Below the pieces are notes generated by a model. It was not told the origin of the DNA, did not search any database, and saw nothing but the letters and a program-made list of their open reading frames with translations. This document shows, in pieces, positions 13,790 through 20,805 of a stretch of 25,927 nucleotides of DNA; position 1 is the stretch's first letter, and every line of letters begins with the position of its first letter. A program made the position numbers and the translations under genes. The DNA lies in NCBI GenBank assembly GCA_904419835.1, contig CAJFTA010000060.1, positions 1 to 25,927 on the forward strand. Reading direction: 5' to 3'. The DNA comes from an uncultured Pseudoflavonifractor sp. Its GTDB lineage: Bacteria > Bacillota > Clostridia > Oscillospirales > Oscillospiraceae.

Positions 13790-15166
13790 ATGGGAGATAC
13801 CATCGCCGCGGTGGCGACCCCCATGGCCAGGGGGGCCATCGGAATTTTACGGCTGTCCGGGCCGGAGGCTGTCCGGGCCGCGTCGGCGGTATTCCGGCCT
13901 GCCAGCGGGCGGCCGCTGGAGGCCCATGAGGGCCGCAGGCTGGTGTACGGCACCCTGTACGACCGGGAGGGCAACGCCATCGACCAGGCCCTGGCCACAT
14001 ACACAAGGGGGCCGGGGAGCTACACAGGCGAGGACACGGCGGAGCTCCAGTGCCACGGCTCCCCGGCTGTGCTCACCCTGGGGCTGGAGGCTCTCTTTGC
14101 CCAGGGGGTGCGGCAGGCCGGACCGGGGGAATTCACCCGCCGGGCTTTCCTCAACGGCAGACTGGATCTGACCCAGGCCGAGGCGGTGGCCGATCTCATC
14201 GACGCGGAGACCGCCTCCGCCGTGCGGCAGGCGGCGGGCCAGCTCTCCGGCGCGCTGGGGCGGCGGGTGGCGGCGGTATACGACGCCCTCACCGATCTGA
14301 CCGCCCATTTCTGCGCCGTGCTGGACTACCCGGACGAGGACATCGACCCCTTCCGGGCGGAGACCATGGAAACAGCGCTGTCATCCGCACAGAGGGAGCT
14401 GTCATCACTGCTGGCCACCTACGACCGTGGCAGGCAGCTGGCGCACGGGGTGCCCTGCGCCATTGTGGGGCGGCCCAACGCGGGCAAATCCTCTCTCCTC
14501 AACGCCCTGGTGGGGTATGACAGGGCCATTGTCACCGATATCCCCGGCACCACCCGGGACACCATTGAAGAGAAGTGCCGCCTGGGCGGTGTGCTCCTCC
14601 GGCTCATTGACACAGCGGGTCTCCGGGCCACTGACGACCCGGTAGAGCGGCTGGGGGTGGAGCGGAGCCGGGCCGCCCTGAAGGAGGCCGGGCTGGCCCT
14701 GGTGCTCATTGACCCGCAGGGCGGCGTGACGGAGGAGGATCTGGCCATTCTGGCCCAGGCCCGGTCGGCGGCGGAGAAGGTCATCGTGGTGCTCACCAAG
14801 GCGGACCTGAATAACGGGGAGGATACAAGCCCTTCCCTGCGGGGAGAAAACTGCCCGCCGGTGGTCTCCCTCAGCGCCAGGACCGGGGAAGGGCTGAAGG
14901 AGCTGGAGGAGGTCGTGGCGGCGCTGTTCCCCCAGGGGGAGGAAAACTGGGGAGAGCTGCTCACCAACGCCCGGCAGGCCGAGGCGGCGGGCAGAGCACT
15001 GGGGGCGGTGGAGTCCGCCCGCAGCGCCCTGGCCGCCGGAATGCCGGCGGACGCGGTTTTCTCCGACGTGGAGGCGGCGCTGGACGCACTTGGCGCGCTT
15101 ACCGGCCGCTCGGTGCGGGAGGATGTGACCGACCGCATCTTCTCCCGTTTCTGCGTGGGAAAGTGA
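13790..15166 (+). CDS. mnmE: tRNA uridine-5-carboxymethylaminomethyl(34) modification GTPase MnmE
   Basis: 458-aa cytoplasmic GTPase that, with MnmG, modifies U34 in the wobble position of certain tRNAs. N-terminal tetrahydrofolate-binding domain DTIAAVATPMARGAIGILRLSG; FTRRAFLNGRLDLTQAEAVADLI region; G domain from about residue 220 with GRPNAGKSSLLNAL (G1, about 227), DIPGTTRDTIEE (G2), DTAGLR (G3) and LTKAD (G4, where NKxD is usual). The C-terminus FCVGK corresponds to the conserved C(I/V/L)GK with the functional Cys. ATG 13790 is preceded by AGGAGGG at 6 nt; the open frame back to 13682 covers the structured leader and is rejected. mnmG, jag and yidC, the usual neighbours, are absent here. 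Confidence 0.96.
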   Translation: MGDTIAAVATPMARGAIGILRLSGPEAVRAASAVFRPASGRPLEAHEGRRLVYGTLYDREGNAIDQALATYTRGPGSYTGEDTAELQCHGSPAVLTLGLEALFAQGVRQAGPGEFTRRAFLNGRLDLTQAEAVADLIDAETASAVRQAAGQLSGALGRRVAAVYDALTDLTAHFCAVLDYPDEDIDPFRAETMETALSSAQRELSSLLATYDRGRQLAHGVPCAIVGRPNAGKSSLLNALVGYDRAIVTDIPGTTRDTIEEKCRLGGVLLRLIDTAGLRATDDPVERLGVERSRAALKEAGLALVLIDPQGGVTEEDLAILAQARSAAEKVIVVLTKADLNNGEDTSPSLRGENCPPVVSLSARTGEGLKELEEVVAALFPQGEENWGELLTNARQAEAAGRALGAVESARSALAAGMPADAVFSDVEAALDALGALTGRSVREDVTDRIFSRFCVGK

Positions 15167-15189
15167 GAAAAAGCGGAAAATACCGTATG

Positions 15190-15225
15190 AAAATAAGGAC
15201 AGGAGGGCATTCCTGTCCTTATTTT
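15190..15225 (+). terminator. mnmE terminator
   Basis: 15-bp perfect stem (15190-15204/15211-15225), 6-nt loop, with a run of six T at 15222-15227. Confidence 0.92.
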
Positions 15226-15303
15226 TTGCGGTGGAACGGACAAAATTCAGGGAGCAGGGGAATTGGGTTCGTCAAAAAGACGGGAGAAAAAAGGTTGCAA
15301 AAA

Positions 15304-15321
15304 TTGATAATATTTTAACGA
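15304..15321. promoter_or_regulatory. Rex-like operator, distal
   Basis: TTGATAA-TATT-TTAACGA against the Rex consensus TTGTTAA-N4-TTAACAA: 12 of 14 fixed positions match. About 120 bp upstream of the adhE promoter in AT-rich DNA (15231-15424) with no gene. Confidence 0.5.
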
Positions 15322-15424
15322 TAAAAAAGAGATTTATTTTCATTTTGTTTTCAAACTTATACTTTTCACAGAAAATAATGAACCTTTGGGCGGGCAGCGG
15401 CAAAAAAATAATGCAGTTTCCACA

Positions 15425-15454
15425 TTGACAATAATTTAACAAGTACGGTATAAT
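15425..15454 (+). promoter_or_regulatory. adhE promoter with overlapping Rex operator
   Basis: TTGACA (15425-15430), 18-nt spacer, TATAAT (15449-15454). The 18-mer 15425-15442, TTGACAA-TAAT-TTAACAA, matches the Rex consensus at 12 of 14 fixed positions and covers the -35, so bound Rex would block the polymerase. Confidence 0.75.
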
Positions 15455-15459
15455 GCACA

Positions 15460-15477
15460 TCGTTAAAAAAATATCAA
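15460..15477. promoter_or_regulatory. Rex-like operator at the transcription start
   Basis: TCGTTAA-AAAA-ATATCAA, 11 of 14 fixed positions, spanning the predicted start of adhE transcription. Weakest of the three sites. Confidence 0.4.
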
Positions 15478-15522
15478 ATGAGCGTACCCACCGCTCCCAC
15501 CATTTTTGAGGAGGCTGCACAG

Positions 15523-18129
15523 ATGAAAGAGCAGAAGCAGGCAACCGCAATCATCGACAACGTTGAGGCTCTCGAGGCGAAGATGACCGCCATGCGGGAG
15601 GCTCAGAAGGTATTCGCCACTTATACCCAGGAGCAGGTGGACGCCATTTTCCTGGCCGCCGCCACCGCCGCCAACCAGGCCCGTATCCCCCTGGCCAAGA
15701 TGGCCGTGGCCGAGACCGGCATGGGCGTTGTGGAGGATAAAGTCATCAAGAACCACTACGCCGCCGAGTACATCTACAACGCCTACAAGCACACCAAGAC
15801 CTGCGGCGTCATCGAAGAGGACAAGGCCTATGGCGTGAAGAAGATTGCCGAGCCCATCGGCCTCATCGCCGCCGTTATCCCCACCACCAACCCCACCTCC
15901 ACCGCCATCTTCAAGACCCTCATCGCCCTGAAGACCCGCAACGCCATCATCATCTCCCCCCACCCCCGCGCCAAGGCCTGCACCATCGAGGCCGCCAAGG
16001 TGGTGCTGGAGGCCGCGGTGAAGGCCGGCGCCCCTGAGAATATCATCGGCTGGATTGACGTGCCCAGCCTGGACCTGACCAACCAGGTCATGCGTGAGTC
16101 CGACCTGATTCTGGCCACCGGCGGCCCCGGCATGGTGACCGCCGCCTACTCCTCCGGCAAGCCCGCCCTGGGCGTGGGCCCCGGCAACACCCCTGTCATC
16201 ATCGACGACACCGCCGACGTGCGCATGGCCGTCAGCTCCATCCTCCACTCCAAGACCTTCGACAACGGCATGATCTGCGCCAGCGAGCAGTCCGTCACCG
16301 TGCTCGCCCCCATCTATGACGCCGTGAAGAAGGAGTTCGCCGCCCGCGGCGCCTACTTCCTCAAGAGCGACGAGCTGGACAAGGTCCGCAGCATCATCCT
16401 GGTCAACGGCACCGTCAACGCCAAGATCGTGGGCCAGAGCGCCCACACCATCGCCAAGCTGGCCGGCGTGGACGTGCCTGAGGCCGCCAAGGTCCTCATC
16501 GGCGAGGTGGAGAGCACCGATCCCTCCGAGCCCTTCGCCCACGAGAAGCTGTCCCCCGTGCTGGCCATGTACAAGGCAGGGAGCTTTGATGAGGCCCTCC
16601 AGAAGGCCGAGCGGCTGGTGGCCGACGGCGGCTACGGCCACACCTCCTCCCTGTACATCGACGTGCGGGAGACCGAGAAGATGGCCAAGCACGCCGCTGC
16701 CATGAAGACCTGCCGCATCCTGGTCAACACCCCCTCCTCCCAGGGCGGTATCGGCGACCTGTACAACTTCAAGCTGGCCCCCTCTCTGACCCTGGGCTGC
16801 GGCTCCTGGGGCGGCAACTCGGTCTCCGAGAACGTGGGCGTCAAGCACCTGCTCAACATCAAAACCGTGGCGGAAAGGCGTGAAAACATGCTCTGGTTCA
16901 GAACTCCCGAAAAGGTCTACTTCAAGAAGGGCTGCCTGCCCGTGGCCCTGGATGAGCTGCGCTGGGTGATGAACCGGAAGCGGGCCTTTATCGTGACCGA
17001 TACCTTCCTCTATCAGAATGGCTACACCAAGCCCATCACCGACAAGCTGGACGAGATGGGGATTGTCTACACCGTGTTCTCCAACGTCCAGCCCGACCCC
17101 ACCCTGAAGAACGCCCAGGAGGGCGCCGCCGCCATGGCCGCCTTCCAGCCCGACTGCATCATCGCCCTGGGCGGCGGCTCCGCCATGGACGCCGGCAAGA
17201 TCATGTGGGTCATGTACGAGCACCCCGAGGAGGACTTCCAGGACATGGCCATGCGCTTCATGGATATCCGCAAGCGTGTCCATACCTTCCCCAAGATGGG
17301 TGAGAAGGCCTACTTCGTGGCCATCCCCACCTCCTCCGGTACCGGCTCCGAGGTCACTCCCTTCGCCGTTATCACCGACCAGAACACCGGCGTGAAGTAC
17401 CCCCTGGCCGACTACGCCCTGCTGCCCAACATGGCCATCGTGGACACCGACAACATGATGAGCCAGCCCAAGGGCCTGACCAGCGCCTCCGGCGTTGACG
17501 TGCTCACCCACGCCCTCGAGGCCTATGCCTCCATCATGGCCACCGACTACACCGACGGCCTGGCTCTGAAGGCTATGAAGAACGTCTTCGAGTACCTGCC
17601 CACTGCCTACAACGACGGCAGCAACGTGGAGGCCCGTCAGAAGATGGCCGACGCCTCCTGCATGGCCGGCATGGCCTTCGCCAACGCCTTCCTGGGCGTG
17701 TGTCACTCCATGGCCCACAAGCTGGGCGCCTTCCACCACCTGCCCCACGGCATCGCCAACGCCCTGCTCATCAGCCTGGTGGTGGAGTACAACTCCGCCG
17801 AGTGCCCCCCCAAGATGGGCACCTTCTCCCAGTACCAGTACCCCCACACCCAGGCCCGGTACGCCGAGTGCGCCCGTTTCTGCGGCATCCAGGCCAAGGA
17901 CGACGCCGAGGCCGTCAAGAAGCTCATCGCCAAGATTGAGGACCTGAAGGCCGCCGTGGGCGTGAAGAAGACCATTGCCGAGTACGGCGTGGACGAGAAG
18001 TACTTCCTGGACAACCTGGACGCCATGGTGGAGCAGGCCTTCGACGACCAGTGCACCGGCGCCAACCCCCGCTACCCCCTCATGAGCGAGATCAAGGAGA
18101 TGTACCTCAAGGCCTACTACGGCAAGTAA
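15523..18129 (+). CDS. adhE: Bifunctional acetaldehyde-CoA/alcohol dehydrogenase
   Basis: 868-aa fermentative enzyme reducing acetyl-CoA to acetaldehyde and then ethanol with NADH; it forms spirosomes in known relatives. N-terminal aldehyde dehydrogenase domain with IPTTNPTSTAIFKTLIALKTRN and the catalytic Cys at about residue 252 in NGMICASEQSV. A linker near 440-455 is followed by the iron-dependent alcohol dehydrogenase domain: GGGSAMDAGK (about 551), SGTGSEVTPFAVITD, HALEAY and CHSMAHKLGAFHHLPHGIAN with the Fe-binding His residues (about 727-746). ATG 15523 follows GAGGAGG at 8 nt; the in-frame ATG at 15478 lies only about 17 nt from the predicted mRNA start and has no SD. Codon use is strongly biased to C-ending codons, as in a highly expressed gene. 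Probably controlled by Rex (NADH/NAD ratio). Confidence 0.97.
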   Translation: MKEQKQATAIIDNVEALEAKMTAMREAQKVFATYTQEQVDAIFLAAATAANQARIPLAKMAVAETGMGVVEDKVIKNHYAAEYIYNAYKHTKTCGVIEEDKAYGVKKIAEPIGLIAAVIPTTNPTSTAIFKTLIALKTRNAIIISPHPRAKACTIEAAKVVLEAAVKAGAPENIIGWIDVPSLDLTNQVMRESDLILATGGPGMVTAAYSSGKPALGVGPGNTPVIIDDTADVRMAVSSILHSKTFDNGMICASEQSVTVLAPIYDAVKKEFAARGAYFLKSDELDKVRSIILVNGTVNAKIVGQSAHTIAKLAGVDVPEAAKVLIGEVESTDPSEPFAHEKLSPVLAMYKAGSFDEALQKAERLVADGGYGHTSSLYIDVRETEKMAKHAAAMKTCRILVNTPSSQGGIGDLYNFKLAPSLTLGCGSWGGNSVSENVGVKHLLNIKTVAERRENMLWFRTPEKVYFKKGCLPVALDELRWVMNRKRAFIVTDTFLYQNGYTKPITDKLDEMGIVYTVFSNVQPDPTLKNAQEGAAAMAAFQPDCIIALGGGSAMDAGKIMWVMYEHPEEDFQDMAMRFMDIRKRVHTFPKMGEKAYFVAIPTSSGTGSEVTPFAVITDQNTGVKYPLADYALLPNMAIVDTDNMMSQPKGLTSASGVDVLTHALEAYASIMATDYTDGLALKAMKNVFEYLPTAYNDGSNVEARQKMADASCMAGMAFANAFLGVCHSMAHKLGAFHHLPHGIANALLISLVVEYNSAECPPKMGTFSQYQYPHTQARYAECARFCGIQAKDDAEAVKKLIAKIEDLKAAVGVKKTIAEYGVDEKYFLDNLDAMVEQAFDDQCTGANPRYPLMSEIKEMYLKAYYGK

Positions 18130-18140
18130 GAGAGACAATG

Positions 18141-18179
18141 AAAGGCGTCCGTTCCGCAGTCTGCGGAACGGACGCCTTT
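18141..18179. terminator. Bidirectional terminator after adhE
   Basis: Inverted repeat AAAGGCGTCCGTTCCGC/GCGGAACGGACGCCTTT around a 5-nt loop, followed by T in both directions. It also ends the convergent 48-aa gene at 18184. Confidence 0.9.
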
Positions 18180-18183
18180 TGCA

Positions 18184-18330
18184 TTACCCTTCCAGATAGC
18201 GCTCCTCTGCTTTCTGCTGGGCAGCCCGGAGGAGCTGCCTGGCATCCTGAATTCGCGCCTCGTCCAGGGCCTCCAGAGCGTCGGAAATGCCGTGAAACAG
18301 AATGTAATACATCTGCTGGTAAAGTTCCAT
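18184..18330 (-). CDS. 48-aa protein of unknown function
   Basis: Minus-strand frame from ATG 18330 to TAA at 18184, translating to MELYQQMYYILFHGISDAL, then EALDEARIQDARQLLRAAQQ and KAEERYLEG. It is predicted to be two amphipathic helices. SD AAAAGAGG has 8-nt spacing, and a consensus promoter lies upstream (TTGACA 18391-18386, 17 nt, TATCTT 18368-18363). Similar short helical proteins are common in Firmicutes, often near phage-type repressors, but none has a function known to me. The divergent neighbour is an XRE regulator, and both promoters carry the same operator half-site, so co-regulation is likely. Confidence 0.8.
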   Translation of the reverse strand: MELYQQMYYILFHGISDALEALDEARIQDARQLLRAAQQKAEERYLEG

Positions 18331-18346
18331 ATAATACGCCTCTTTT

Positions 18347-18437
18347 GGTATATACTAATAACAAGATATACCGATTAAGGGAAATTGTCAACGAACTTTA
18401 CACTACTTATCATATATATACCGATATGGGGGTATAT
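18347..18437. promoter_or_regulatory. Divergent promoters with shared -35 and two operator pairs
   Basis: Rightward promoter: TTGTCA (18385-18390), N17, TATCAT (18408-18413). Leftward: TTGACA (18391-18386), N17, TATCTT (18368-18363). The two -35 elements are the same seven bases read on opposite strands. Operator 1: GGTATAT (18347-18353), N12, ATATACC (18366-18372), over the leftward -10 and start. Operator 2: ATATACC (18416-18422), N8, GGTATAT (18431-18437), over the rightward start and the SD. Confidence 0.7.
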
Positions 18438-18438
18438 C

Positions 18439-18651
18439 ATGAAAAGAGTACGTGTAAAGCTGGACAAGTATCTGCCTGCCCACAATATCACCCGCTATGA
18501 GCTGGCCCGCCGGTCAGGCATCAAGTTCCAGACCATTGACGGCTACTATAAAAATACAGTGGTCCGGTATGACGCGGTGAATCTGGGGAAAATCGCGGAG
18601 GCGCTTGACTGCGGGATTGAGGATATTTTGGAACTGGTGGATGAGCCGTGA
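18439..18651 (+). CDS. Small XRE/Cro-type HTH regulator 1
   Basis: 70-aa protein that is almost entirely one Cro/C1-type helix-turn-helix domain (HTH_26-like): VRVKLDKYLPAHNITRYELARRSGIKFQTIDGYYKN, then VVRYDAVNLGKIAEALDCGIEDILEL. It has no ligand or oligomerisation domain. ATG 18439 is preceded by GGGGGT, which lies in operator 2, so the protein probably represses its own synthesis and that of the divergent 48-aa gene (inference from operator position). The stop overlaps the start of the second regulator. Confidence 0.87.
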   Translation: MKRVRVKLDKYLPAHNITRYELARRSGIKFQTIDGYYKNTVVRYDAVNLGKIAEALDCGIEDILELVDEP

Positions 18652-18890
18652 GCGGAAGGAACAGGGAGAACGGCAGGCGCAGCGTGCGGCTTTGCCTGAA
18701 AACCTATCTGGACAGCCGGGGGATTTCCCGATACGCTCTGGCACAGGCCACGGGAATCGGCTATCCCACCATTGACCGCTACTACAAAAATGAGGTGGTG
18801 CGGTATGACGCCGACGTGCTCACCCGGATGGTCAACGCCCTGGACTGCGGCATAGCGGACATTCTGGAGCTGGCAGAGGACCCGGAATAA
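18648..18890 (+). CDS. Small XRE/Cro-type HTH regulator 2
   Basis: 80 aa from GTG 18648, which overlaps the preceding stop (GTGA). The HTH core VRLCLKTYLDSRGISRYALAQATGIGYPTIDRYYKN and VVRYDADVLTRMVNALDCGIADILEL is closely similar to regulator 1, so the pair is a tandem duplication. Residues 1-12 (SGRNRENGRRS) have no counterpart; GTG 18684, where similarity begins, is an alternative start with a poor SD. The recognition helices differ (RSGIKFQTIDG vs ATGIGYPTIDR), so the DNA targets may differ. Confidence 0.82.
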   Translation: MSGRNRENGRRSVRLCLKTYLDSRGISRYALAQATGIGYPTIDRYYKNEVVRYDADVLTRMVNALDCGIADILELAEDPE

Positions 18891-18900
18891 GTATATGAAT

Positions 18901-18932
18901 GGCCCGCATCCACAGCTTTGTGGATGCGGGCC
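18901..18932 (+). terminator. Terminator after the HTH pair
   Basis: 14-bp perfect stem GGCCCGCATCCACA/TGTGGATGCGGGCC, GCTT loop, followed by GCGCTTTT. Confidence 0.88.
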
Positions 18933-18973
18933 GCGCTTTTGGGGGCGGAATGGAAGAAACCGGGACTTTTCTG

Positions 18974-19002
18974 TTGCAATCCGCCGCCGGGTGTGGTACG
19001 AT
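18974..19002 (+). promoter_or_regulatory. Promoter of the molybdenum operon
   Basis: TTGCAA (18974-18979), 17-nt spacer, TACGAT (18997-19002) with an extended TG-G. Predicted start near 19009, just ahead of the riboswitch. Confidence 0.65.
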
Positions 19003-19005
19003 TTT

Positions 19006-19017
19006 TACAATATTGTA
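19006..19017. promoter_or_regulatory. Perfect 12-bp palindrome at the transcription start
   Basis: TACAATATTGTA coincides with the predicted start of the molybdenum operon transcript; possible operator for an unknown repressor, in front of the riboswitch. Confidence 0.35.
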
Positions 19018-19019
19018 CA

Positions 19020-19115
19020 TGCTCCGAGCGGGACCGCCTAAGGGCCGCAGGCCTATGGCGCACCGCCGGGGCCGGGCTGGAAACGGCCCGGCCTTCCGCC
19101 TTTTGAAAAGGAGCA
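19020..19115 (+). promoter_or_regulatory. Molybdenum-cofactor (Moco) riboswitch 1
   Basis: Sequence landmarks of the Moco RNA motif are present in order: GCTCCGAGC, ACCGCCTAAGG, CCTATGGCG, GCCGGGCTGGAAACGGCCCGG, and GAAAAGGAGC closing P1 (T-GCTCC 19020-19025 with GGAGC-A 19110-19115). The small GGCC/GGCC stem sits between CCTAAGG and CTATGG. It stands in the leader of a Moco biosynthesis operon, with an intrinsic terminator 50 nt downstream. Known members bind reduced molybdenum cofactor and lower expression of synthesis genes. Confidence 0.9.
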
Positions 19116-19164
19116 GCTTTCGCCCAAGGGGGTAGTCTGCCCTTTTTTACCCTTTTGGCCCTTT

Positions 19165-19201
19165 GCGGGAGTGCTGCTGACAGGCGGCGCTCCCGCTTTT
19201 T
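19165..19201 (+). terminator. Leader terminator of the molybdenum operon
   Basis: GCGGGAG...CTCCCGC stem extended by GC/GU pairs, followed by TTTTT (19197-19201), lying between the riboswitch and the first gene. A weaker AAGGG/CCCTT hairpin with a T run precedes it at about 19126-19148. Confidence 0.8.
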
Positions 19202-19276
19202 GCTGCGGAAAAAGACGGAAATCATGGACAGAACACGGCAAGAAACCCAAATTTAAGCCGTCAGGAGGGGCTGCAT

Positions 19277-20302
19277 ATGAAGCTGATTGACACCCGCAGC
19301 GCGGTGGGGCATGTGCTCTGCCACGATCTGACCCAGATCATCCCCGGCGTCACCAAGGACGCCCGGTTCCGCAAGGGCCATGTGGTCCGGGAGGAGGACA
19401 TCCCCGTCCTGCTCTCCATGGGCAAGGAGCACCTGTACGTGTGGGAGAAGGCGCCGGGCATGCTCCACGAGGACGAGGCGGCGGAGCGGCTGCGGGCCCT
19501 GTGCCAGAACGAACACATGCACCCCACGGCGGTGAAGGAGGGCAAAATCGAGCTCATCGCCGACTGCGACGGCCTGTTCCAGGTGGACGTGGAGCGGCTC
19601 AACGCCCTCAACAGCGAGGACGAGATCATGATCGCCACCCGCCACACCAACACGGCGGTCCGCAGGGGGGACAAGCTGGCGGGCACCCGCATCATCCCTC
19701 TGGTCATCGCCGAGGACAAGCTGAAGGCGGTGGAGGCCAGGGCGGGGGACACCCCCATCCTGCGCCTCACCCCCTGGAAGCTGAAGACCTGCGGCCTGAT
19801 CACCACCGGCAGCGAGGTGGCCGGCGGGCTGATTGAGGACAGCTTTACCCCCGTGATTGTGGACAAGCTGGCGGTCTACGGCATCACCGTGACGGAGCAC
19901 TGCCTGCCCGGAGACGACCGGGCCGCCATCACCGCCGCCGCCCTGACCTTCCGGGACAAGGGGGTGGATATGGTGCTGTGCACCGGCGGCATGAGCGTGG
20001 ACCCGGACGACCGGACCCCCGGCGCCATCCGGGACACCGGGGCGGAGATAGTCTCCTACGGCGCGCCCGTTCTGCCGGGGGCCATGTTTCTGCTGGGATA
20101 TTTTGAAGGCGGCGTGCCCATCCTGGGCCTGCCCGGCTGCGTCATGTACGCCAAGGCCACTGTGTTCGACCTGGTGCTGCCCCGGATCGCCGCCGGGGTG
20201 CGGGTGGGCCGGGCCGAGCTGAAGGCCATGGGCCACGGCGGCCTGTGCCTGGGCTGCGGGACGTGCCATTACCCCGTCTGCCCCTTCGGCAAGGGCGTAT
20301 GA
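19277..20302 (+). CDS. MoeA-like molybdopterin-binding protein with C-terminal Cys cluster
   Basis: 341-aa protein with a MoCF (molybdopterin-binding) domain at about 170-310: TCGLITTGSEVAGGLIED, LPGDDRAAITAAAL, MVLCTGGMSVDPDDRTPGAIR, GAPVLPGAMFLLGYF and GLPGCVMYAKATVFDLVLPRI. It lacks the long N-terminal MoeA domains, and the first 165 residues are a different, shorter region (DTRSAVGHVLCHDLTQIIPG). It ends in C324-x2-C327-x2-C330-x4-C335, a possible metal or Fe-S site not found in MoeA. Likely role: metal insertion or cofactor handling; activity unproven. SD AGGAGGGG precedes ATG 19277. The next gene's SD lies within 30 nt of the stop. Confidence 0.85.
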   Translation: MKLIDTRSAVGHVLCHDLTQIIPGVTKDARFRKGHVVREEDIPVLLSMGKEHLYVWEKAPGMLHEDEAAERLRALCQNEHMHPTAVKEGKIELIADCDGLFQVDVERLNALNSEDEIMIATRHTNTAVRRGDKLAGTRIIPLVIAEDKLKAVEARAGDTPILRLTPWKLKTCGLITTGSEVAGGLIEDSFTPVIVDKLAVYGITVTEHCLPGDDRAAITAAALTFRDKGVDMVLCTGGMSVDPDDRTPGAIRDTGAEIVSYGAPVLPGAMFLLGYFEGGVPILGLPGCVMYAKATVFDLVLPRIAAGVRVGRAELKAMGHGGLCLGCGTCHYPVCPFGKGV

Positions 20303-20325
20303 CACAGAGAAAAGGAGGGGACGGC

Positions 20326-20805
20326 ATGGAACCGGCCATGAACCACTTTGACCAGGAGGGAAACGCCATTATGGTGGATGTGGGCGGCAAGGAGCCCACG
20401 GTGCGCACCGCCACGGCGGAGGGGCTGATCCGGGTGTCCCGGCCGGTGCTGGAGGCCATCACCGGCCGCACCGCCGCCAAGGGGGACGTGCTGGGCGTGG
20501 CCCGGGTGGCGGGCATTATGGCCGTCAAGCGGACCTGGGAGCTGATTCCCCTGTGCCACCCCCTGACTCTGAGCCATGCGGCGGTGGACTTTGAGATTTT
20601 GGAGGAGCAGTGCGCCGTCCGGGCGGAGTGCACCGTCCGGCTCACCGGCCGGACCGGCGTGGAGATGGAGGCCCTCACCGGGGTGTCGGTGGCCCTGCTG
20701 ACGGTGTACGACATGTGCAAGGCCATGGACAAGGGCATGGAGATCACCGGCGTCCGCCTGCTGTACAAGGAGGGGGGCAAGTCGGGGGCATACCGCTGTG
20801 TGTAG
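20326..20805 (+). CDS. moaC: Cyclic pyranopterin monophosphate synthase accessory protein MoaC
   Basis: 159 aa. Converts the MoaA product (3',8-cyclo-GTP) to cyclic pyranopterin monophosphate. Visible: MNHFDQEGNAIMVDVGGKEPTVRTATAEG at the N-terminus, AGIMAVKRTWELIPLCHPLTLSH (conserved His), GVEMEALTGVSVALLTVYDMCKAMDKGMEITG, and Lys residues near the end (LLYKEGGKSG). ATG 20326 has AAAGGAGG at 8 nt; ATG 20299 overlaps the preceding stop but has no SD. Length fits the family (about 160). Confidence 0.96.
   Translation: MEPAMNHFDQEGNAIMVDVGGKEPTVRTATAEGLIRVSRPVLEAITGRTAAKGDVLGVARVAGIMAVKRTWELIPLCHPLTLSHAAVDFEILEEQCAVRAECTVRLTGRTGVEMEALTGVSVALLTVYDMCKAMDKGMEITGVRLLYKEGGKSGAYRCV

Noticed and set aside
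15463..18138. 891-codon antisense open frame opposite adhE
   Set aside because: Val/Gly/His/Leu-rich text without domains; it arises because adhE uses C-ending codons. The sense frame is a clear AdhE.
18899..19135. Small ORFs across the Moco leader
   Set aside because: They run through the terminator, promoter and riboswitch and have no SD.
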